This document shows positions 6,644 through 10,264 of a DNA stretch of 10,264 bases, piece by piece. This stretch comes from Flavobacteriales bacterium (lineage in GTDB: Bacteria > Bacteroidota > Bacteroidia > Flavobacteriales_F > PHOS-HE28). The stretch lies in contig JAHEFL010000032.1 in the NCBI GenBank assembly GCA_024640205.1, positions 1-10,264 on the forward strand, given 5' to 3'. A program made the translations under genes and the position numbers. The notes under the pieces were generated by a model. It was not told where the DNA came from. It saw nothing but the letters and a program-made list of their open reading frames with translations, and made no database searches. Within the stretch, counting starts at the first letter, position 1; every line of letters begins with the position of its first letter.

Positions 6644-7483
6644 ATGGCGAAGACAGTGAACCACTTGGGCGATGATGAGATCGCCGTGTTGAAGGAGAGT
6701 TCTTTACTTGTTGGTAGGACCTTGGCGGAAGTGGCCAAAGTGATAGCACCCGGTGTGACAACGGGGGAACTGGACCGCCTGGCGGAAGAGTTCATCCGGG
6801 ATAACAAAGCGGTGCCCGGGTTCAAGGGCCTCTACGGATGCCCGAGCACGCTCTTGATAAGCGTGAACGAGCAGGTGGTGCATGGATTACCCGGGGACAG
6901 GGTGCTGCGTGAAGGGGATGTCGCCAGTGTGGATTGCGGCGTGTTGATGAACGAATTGTATGGCGACAGCGCCTACACGTTCACCATCGGGGAGGTGGAT
7001 GAGGAGGTGAAAAAACTTCTACGGGTGACGCGGGAATGTCTCGACAGGGGTATCGCCGCAGCCGTGGAAGGCAATCGGACCGGAGATATCGGACATGCCG
7101 TTCAGGAGCACGCGGAGAGCAACGGGTACGGAGTGGTGAGGGAACTCGTGGGTCACGGACTGGGACGGAAGTTGCACGAAGCACCCGAAGTGCCGAACTA
7201 TGGAAGACGTGGGCAGGGCGTGCGGCTGAGAAGTGGAATGGTGCTGGCGATCGAACCCATGATCAACATGGGTGTGAAGGAGGTGAAGCAGATGTCGGAT
7301 GGATGGACGATCGTTACTCGCGACGGCAAGCCCAGTGCGCACTTTGAACACAATGTGGCCGTGAGGCCGGGCAAGGCAGAGGTCCTATCGACCTTCAGTT
7401 ACATCGAGGATGTACTGAGGGCAAAAGGTGAATGGATGGTTCCGACCGAAGCGGTCGACCATAAAGTTGAACGGAATGGGTGA
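6644..7483 (+). CDS. map: Type I methionine aminopeptidase
   Basis: A 279-residue cytosolic metallopeptidase that removes the initiator methionine from nascent proteins when the second residue is small. The pita-bread fold metal ligands are all present: Asp97 (SVDCGV), Asp108 (YGDSA), His171 (GHGLG), Glu204 (AIEPM) and Glu235 (HFEHNVAV); His80 (VVHGLP) and His178 (LHEAP) match the substrate-binding histidines. No N-terminal zinc-finger extension is present, so it is the short class I form. About 30 residues follow the last conserved strand (SYIEDVLRAKGEWMVP and beyond), making it longer than E. coli Map (264). The start is 3 nt after secY, implying coupling. In E. coli map lies elsewhere; in many Bacteroidota it sits here between secY and infA, with no adk. 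A 50-nt gap precedes infA. Confidence 0.96.
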   Translation: MAKTVNHLGDDEIAVLKESSLLVGRTLAEVAKVIAPGVTTGELDRLAEEFIRDNKAVPGFKGLYGCPSTLLISVNEQVVHGLPGDRVLREGDVASVDCGVLMNELYGDSAYTFTIGEVDEEVKKLLRVTRECLDRGIAAAVEGNRTGDIGHAVQEHAESNGYGVVRELVGHGLGRKLHEAPEVPNYGRRGQGVRLRSGMVLAIEPMINMGVKEVKQMSDGWTIVTRDGKPSAHFEHNVAVRPGKAEVLSTFSYIEDVLRAKGEWMVPTEAVDHKVERNG

Positions 7484-7533
7484 CCATACCGCGAATGAAT
7501 AAGGAATAGGAAAGAGAAGAACGAACGAAAGGA

Positions 7534-7755
7534 ATGAGCAAGGCTGGAACGATAGAGCAGGATGGCGTCATCAAAGAGGCGTTGAGCAATGCCATGTTCC
7601 GGGTGGAGTTGGAGAACGGACACATCATCGTAGCCCATATCTCGGGCAAGATGCGGATGCACTACATCCGGATCCTGCCAGGTGACAAGGTGAAAGTGGA
7701 GATGAGCCCGTACGATCTGAGCAAGGGGCGCATCACCTTTCGATACAAGAGCTAA
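7534..7755 (+). CDS. infA: Translation initiation factor IF-1
   Basis: A 73-residue OB-fold protein; the family is 71-73. IF-1 binds the 30S A site and, with IF-2 and IF-3, assists initiator tRNA selection. Typical segments are [20 protein letters not shown] (11-30), [20 protein letters not shown] (34-53) and the end [16 protein letters not shown] (58-73). The ATG at 7534 is preceded by a 50-nt, purine-rich, hairpin-free gap ending cgaaagga; a gga this close to the start is a poor Shine-Dalgarno position. No promoter of the Bacteroidota TAnnTTTG kind is seen in the gap, so it is probably transcribed from upstream. rpmJ follows 14 nt later. Confidence 0.98.
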   Translation: MSKAGTIEQDGVIKEALSNAMFRVELENGHIIVAHISGKMRMHYIRILPGDKVKVEMSPYDLSKGRITFRYKS

Positions 7756-7769
7756 GAACACAGGAAACC

Positions 7770-7886
7770 ATGAAGGTCAGGGCCTCCCTCAAACCACGTT
7801 CCGCGGATTGCAAGATCGTCCGTCGTAAGGGACGTTTGTACATCATCAACAAGAAGAACCCGAAGTTCAAGCAGCGTCAAGGCTGA
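7770..7886 (+). CDS. rpmJ: 50S ribosomal protein L36 (bL36), zinc-ligand-depleted
   Basis: A 38-residue gene: [20 protein letters not shown] then [19 protein letters not shown]36 is a small 50S protein, with a zinc ribbon in many species using a CxxC...C...H pattern. Here only the second cysteine (Cys14) remains; the first is replaced by Ser, the third by Asn and the histidine by Phe, so the protein should not bind zinc. This zinc-free form is the usual one in Bacteroidota as far as I know. The ends MKVRAS and KQRQG are invariant family features. It starts 14 nt after infA, with agga shortly before the start, and 16 nt before rpsM, the conventional alpha-operon head. Confidence 0.96.
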   Translation: MKVRASLKPRSADCKIVRRKGRLYIINKKNPKFKQRQG

Positions 7887-7902
7887 TAACGCATAGAGCG
7901 AA

Positions 7903-8280
7903 ATGGCACGTATCGCAGGCATCGACCTACCCAAGAACAAAAGAGGCTGCATCGGTCTCACTTACATCTATGGCATCGGCCGCAGCAAGGCTCTGGATAT
8001 CCTCCAGAAGTCGGAAGTGGACCCGAACACCAAGGTGGACGACTGGACCGATGATGAGCAGGCGCGTATCCGCCAGCACATCACCGAACAGGTAAAGACC
8101 GAAGGTGCCCTCCGAAGCGAGGTGCAGTTGAGCATCAAGCGTTTGATGGACATCGGCAGTTACCGTGGCATGCGCCATCGTTCGGGACTCCCTGTGCGCG
8201 GGCAGCGTACGCGCACCAACAGCCGCACGCGCAAAGGCAAGCGGAAGACGGTGGCGAATAAGAAGAAAGCAACCAAGTAA
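7903..8280 (+). CDS. rpsM: 30S ribosomal protein S13 (uS13)
   Basis: A 125-residue protein of the 30S head that forms intersubunit bridges with L5 and touches P-site tRNA with its C-terminal tail. It begins [20 protein letters not shown] (1-20), continues [14 protein letters not shown] (21-34) in the helix-hairpin-helix-like region, and carries the signature [17 protein letters not shown] at 96-112, ending in a lysine-rich tail. In E. coli the alpha-operon leader before rpsM is a pseudoknot bound by S4; here only 16 nt separate rpmJ and rpsM, leaving no room for that structure unless it extends into rpmJ. rpsK follows after 32 nt. Confidence 0.98.
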   Translation: MARIAGIDLPKNKRGCIGLTYIYGIGRSKALDILQKSEVDPNTKVDDWTDDEQARIRQHITEQVKTEGALRSEVQLSIKRLMDIGSYRGMRHRSGLPVRGQRTRTNSRTRKGKRKTVANKKKATK

Positions 8281-8283
8281 GGA

Positions 8284-8299
8284 TAGGTCCAAGTACCTA
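8284..8299 (+). promoter_or_regulatory. Weak hairpin in rpsM-rpsK gap
   Basis: taggt (8284-8288) can pair with accta (8295-8299) around a six-base loop, five base pairs in all. It lies in the 32-nt gap just after the rpsM stop. It is too weak to call as a regulatory element with any confidence and has no U-tract. Confidence 0.2.
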
Positions 8300-8312
8300 A
8301 ACAACCCAGGCA

Positions 8313-8714
8313 ATGGCAAAGCAGGATCAAAAAGCCGGCGGAAAGAAGAAGAAGAAGAACGTCGTTGTGGAAGCATATGGGCAGGCCCATATCCGCGCGA
8401 CCTTCAACAACCTCATCATTTCGCTGACCAATAACAAGGGCGAGGTGATCAGCTGGTCTTCCGCTGGTAAGCAAGGCTTCCGCGGCAGCAAGAAGAACAC
8501 CCCGTACGCTGGGCAGGTAAGTGCCGAGGAATGCGCACGTGAGGCACATGACCTGGGACTCCGCAAGGTGAAGGTGTTCGTGAAGGGGCCCGGATCCGGT
8601 CGCGAGAGCGCTATCCGTGCCCTGCACAACAGCGGTGTCGAGGTCACGGAGATCATCGATATCACACCCATGCCTCACAACGGCTGCCGGCCGCCCAAGA
8701 AGCGCCGCGTTTGA
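8313..8714 (+). CDS. rpsK: 30S ribosomal protein S11 (uS11)
   Basis: A 133-residue protein of the 30S platform that helps shape the E site and mRNA exit. A lysine-rich N-terminal extension (GGKKKKKN, 9-16) precedes the globular domain: [18 protein letters not shown] (23-40), [20 protein letters not shown] (48-67), [17 protein letters not shown] (88-104) and the C-terminal signature [20 protein letters not shown] (111-130). The Asn-Gly at 123-124 (PHNGC) is the site that becomes isoaspartate in E. coli S11. The start is preceded by caacccaggca with no ribosome binding site. The stop is followed by the longest gap in the window, 80 nt, before rpsD. Confidence 0.98.
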   Translation: MAKQDQKAGGKKKKKNVVVEAYGQAHIRATFNNLIISLTNNKGEVISWSSAGKQGFRGSKKNTPYAGQVSAEECAREAHDLGLRKVKVFVKGPGSGRESAIRALHNSGVEVTEIIDITPMPHNGCRPPKKRRV

Positions 8715-8733
8715 TCCACTGAGAAGAACCGTA

Positions 8734-8755
8734 GGGACCGGATGTTCCGGATCCC
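8734..8755 (+). promoter_or_regulatory. Hairpin 1 in the rpsK-rpsD gap
   Basis: gggaccgga (8734-8742) pairs with tccgg (8746-8750) and tccc (8752-8755), with A8751 bulged and a three-base loop tgt. Nine base pairs, seven of them G-C. No U-run follows, arguing against a terminator. It may be part of a leader controlling rpsD. Confidence 0.55.
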
Positions 8756-8759
8756 GTTG

Positions 8760-8781
8760 TTGGTGGCCAGGAGCCACCCAA
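8760..8781 (+). promoter_or_regulatory. Hairpin 2 in the rpsK-rpsD gap
   Basis: ggtggc (8762-8767) pairs with gccacc (8773-8778) around the loop cagga; allowing C8779 to bulge extends it by T8760-T8761 with A8780-A8781. It begins 4 nt after hairpin 1 and ends about 13 nt before the rpsD start. Followed by aaccagaagaag, not a U-tract. Confidence 0.55.
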
Positions 8782-8794
8782 AACCAGAAGAAGA

Positions 8795-9403
8795 ATGGCA
8801 CGTTATACAGGACCCAAGACCCGGATCGCCCGGAAGTTCAAAGAGGCGATCTATGGCCCGGACAAATGGATGGAGCGGAAGCCACATCCACCCGGACAAC
8901 ACGGACCCAACACCCGCCGCCGCCGTAAGGAGAGCGAATACTCCGTGCAGCTGCAAGCGAAGCAGAAGGCCAAATACACGTACGGCATCCTCGAGCGACA
9001 GTTCGAGAAGATGTTCCACACGGCCGCAAGCAAGAAAGGTGTTACCGGTGAAGTGCTCATGCAATTATGCGAGGCCCGCTTGGACAATACCGTGTTCCGC
9101 TTGGGTATTGCCCGCACGCGTCGTGCGGCTCGCCAATTGGTGAGCCATGGCCACATCACCGTGGACGGACAAATGGTGAACGTGCCTAGCTACAGCATGC
9201 GTCCCGGACAGTCCGTGGCCGTGCGTGAAAAGAGCCGCGCCATGGAAGCGATCACCAACAGTATCGCAACGAACAGCGCACGCTTTGATTGGTTGGATTG
9301 GAACCCGGCGACGATGAGCGGGAAATTCCTGGCCATGCCGGAGCGTGCACAGATCCCAGAGAACATCCGCGAGCAACTGATCGTGGAATTGTATTCCAAG
9401 TAA
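8795..9403 (+). CDS. rpsD: 30S ribosomal protein S4 (uS4), zinc-free type
   Basis: A 202-residue primary 16S rRNA-binding protein that nucleates the 30S body. It starts [15 protein letters not shown] and has [20 protein letters not shown] (28-47) and [19 protein letters not shown] (56-74). The cysteine quartet of zinc-binding S4 at the N-terminus is absent; the only cysteine is at 92. The S4 RNA-binding domain is at about 93-155, with the signature [20 protein letters not shown] (96-115) followed by [18 protein letters not shown]. In E. coli S4 represses the alpha operon by binding its mRNA; here the 80-nt, two-hairpin gap directly before this gene is the best placed candidate for such control, by inference only. 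rpoA follows after 24 nt. Confidence 0.98.
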   Translation: MARYTGPKTRIARKFKEAIYGPDKWMERKPHPPGQHGPNTRRRRKESEYSVQLQAKQKAKYTYGILERQFEKMFHTAASKKGVTGEVLMQLCEARLDNTVFRLGIARTRRAARQLVSHGHITVDGQMVNVPSYSMRPGQSVAVREKSRAMEAITNSIATNSARFDWLDWNPATMSGKFLAMPERAQIPENIREQLIVELYSK

Positions 9404-9413
9404 GAACCTAAAC

Positions 9414-9421
9414 AAAGAGGA
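9414..9421 (+). promoter_or_regulatory. Possible Shine-Dalgarno site for rpoA
   Basis: aaagagga in the rpsD-rpoA gap includes gagg, ending 7 nt before the rpoA ATG, a good distance. Most gaps in this window have no such site, so it stands out, but the match is only four to five bases. Confidence 0.35.
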
Positions 9422-9427
9422 CGACCC

Positions 9428-10264
9428 ATGCCCATCCTTGACTTCCAGCGGCCTGACAAGGTCACGATGATCGAATCCGATGACAAGCACGGCTCTTTCG
9501 AGTTCCGTCCGCTTGAGCCGGGTTATGGCATCACCATCGGCAACTCGCTGCGCCGCATTCTGCTATCCTCATTGGAGGGTTTTGCCATCACCTCCGTTCG
9601 TATCGACGGAGTGGACCACGAGTTCAGCACCATCAAAGGAGTGATGGAGGATATGACCGAGATCGTACTGAACCTGAAGCAGGTCCGCTTCCGCCGTCAG
9701 TTGGATGACGTGAGCACCGAGAAGGTATCCTTCACCCTCAGCGGTAAGGACGGCTTCACGGCAGGTGATATCGGGAAGCATACCACCGGCTTCCAGGTCC
9801 TGAACCCGGAACTGGTGATCGCCAATATGGAGTCCAATGTGAAGCTCCATGTCGAAGTGACCATCGGCAAGGGTCGCGGCTACGTACCGGCCGATGAGAA
9901 CAAATTGGAGGGTGCCGCCATCGGGACCATCTTCATTGATTCGATCTTCACTCCGATCAAGAACGTGAAGTACACGGTGGAGAACACCCGTGTGGAAGAG
10001 AAGACCGACTACGAGAAGTTGATGATCGAGGTGATCACAGACGGTAGCGTGACCCCGAAGAACGCTCTGCAGGAAGCGGCGAAGATCCTGATCCATCACT
10101 TCATGCTCTTCAGCGATGAGCGCATCAGCCTGGAGGTGGAGGAACGTGGCGCTGAGGTGGAGGAGTTCGATGAGACCAGCCTTCACATGCGCCAGCTGCT
10201 TAAGACCAAGTTGGTGGACATGGACCTGAGCGTTCGTGCACTGAACTGCCTGAAGGCTGCCGAC
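9428..10264 (+). CDS. rpoA: RNA polymerase subunit alpha, N-terminal 279 residues
   Basis: Partial gene running off the window; the family is about 330 residues, so some 50 codons are missing. Alpha dimerises to start RNA polymerase assembly and its C-terminal domain contacts UP elements and activators. The visible part covers the whole N-terminal domain: [20 protein letters not shown] (27-46) at the dimer interface, [15 protein letters not shown] (74-88), [15 protein letters not shown] (148-162), [20 protein letters not shown] (175-194) and [20 protein letters not shown] (209-228). An acidic linker (about 236-250) leads to the C-terminal domain, whose start, [14 protein letters not shown] (266-279), is the last thing seen; Arg270 matches the DNA-contacting Arg265 of E. 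coli. The start gives a canonical N-terminus. rplQ would be expected next. Confidence 0.98.
   Translation, partial: MPILDFQRPDKVTMIESDDKHGSFEFRPLEPGYGITIGNSLRRILLSSLEGFAITSVRIDGVDHEFSTIKGVMEDMTEIVLNLKQVRFRRQLDDVSTEKVSFTLSGKDGFTAGDIGKHTTGFQVLNPELVIANMESNVKLHVEVTIGKGRGYVPADENKLEGAAIGTIFIDSIFTPIKNVKYTVENTRVEEKTDYEKLMIEVITDGSVTPKNALQEAAKILIHHFMLFSDERISLEVEERGAEVEEFDETSLHMRQLLKTKLVDMDLSVRALNCLKAAD

Noticed and set aside
7484..7533. Separate promoter for the alpha gene set in the map-infA gap
   Set aside because: The gap is purine-rich but has no TAnnTTTG element or recognisable upstream TTG partner, and no other evidence supports a promoter.
8734..8781. Rho-independent terminator between rpsK and rpsD
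   Set aside because: Both stems are GC-rich, but neither is followed by a run of T; the next bases are A-rich and lead into rpsD.
8742..9143. Plus-strand open frame of about 133 codons overlapping rpsD, starting in the hairpin gap
   Set aside because: It is in another frame from rpsD, rich in Arg/Ser/Pro, and simply reads through the rpsD coding sequence.
9569..10186. Minus-strand open frame of about 205 codons opposite rpoA
   Set aside because: Antisense shadow of the highly conserved alpha N-terminal domain; no motif seen.

Overview
The window is a continuous run of 22 plus-strand genes: the tail of the S10 ribosomal-protein operon, the whole spc operon, secY, map, and the alpha operon into rpoA. 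Order: rpsC(partial)-rplP-rpmC-rpsQ-rplN-rplX-rplE-rpsN-rpsH-rplF-rplR-rpsE-rpmD-rplO-secY-map-infA-rpmJ-rpsM-rpsK-rpsD-rpoA(partial). Both ends are cut by the window edge, and no gene inside is broken.

The organism is probably a member of Bacteroidota, perhaps a GC-richer relative of Flavobacteriales; this is inference. The grounds are: map instead of adk between secY and infA; spc and alpha gene sets joined without a visible break; zinc-ligand-free L36, S14 and S4; a 38-residue L36 and S4/S13/S14 sequences of the type I associate with this phylum; and few clear Shine-Dalgarno sites. Species cannot be settled from this window.

Layout: 1-1863 holds the end of the S10 operon and the first spc genes (S3, L16, L29, S17, L14, L24). 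1863-5315 holds L5, S14, S8, L6, L18, S5, L30 and L15. 5312-7483 holds the SecY translocon channel and methionine aminopeptidase. 7534-9403 holds IF-1, L36, S13, S11 and S4. 9428 to the end holds the RNA polymerase alpha subunit, cut just inside its C-terminal domain. Genes are packed tightly: most gaps are 3-32 nt, two junctions overlap (rplX/rplE by 1 nt, rplO/secY by 4 nt). The only gaps of about 50 nt or more are rpmD-rplO (49), map-infA (50) and rpsK-rpsD (80). There is no gene-free stretch above 300 bases, and I saw no promoter, rho-independent terminator, RNA gene, mobile element or CRISPR array.

Together the genes supply ribosome assembly, translation initiation, co-translational membrane insertion, N-terminal methionine removal and transcription, all growth-linked housekeeping. 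I looked for an undescribed system and found none. The most useful second-look items are non-coding: two tandem hairpins in the rpsK-rpsD gap just before the S4 gene, and a hairpin directly before rpmD.
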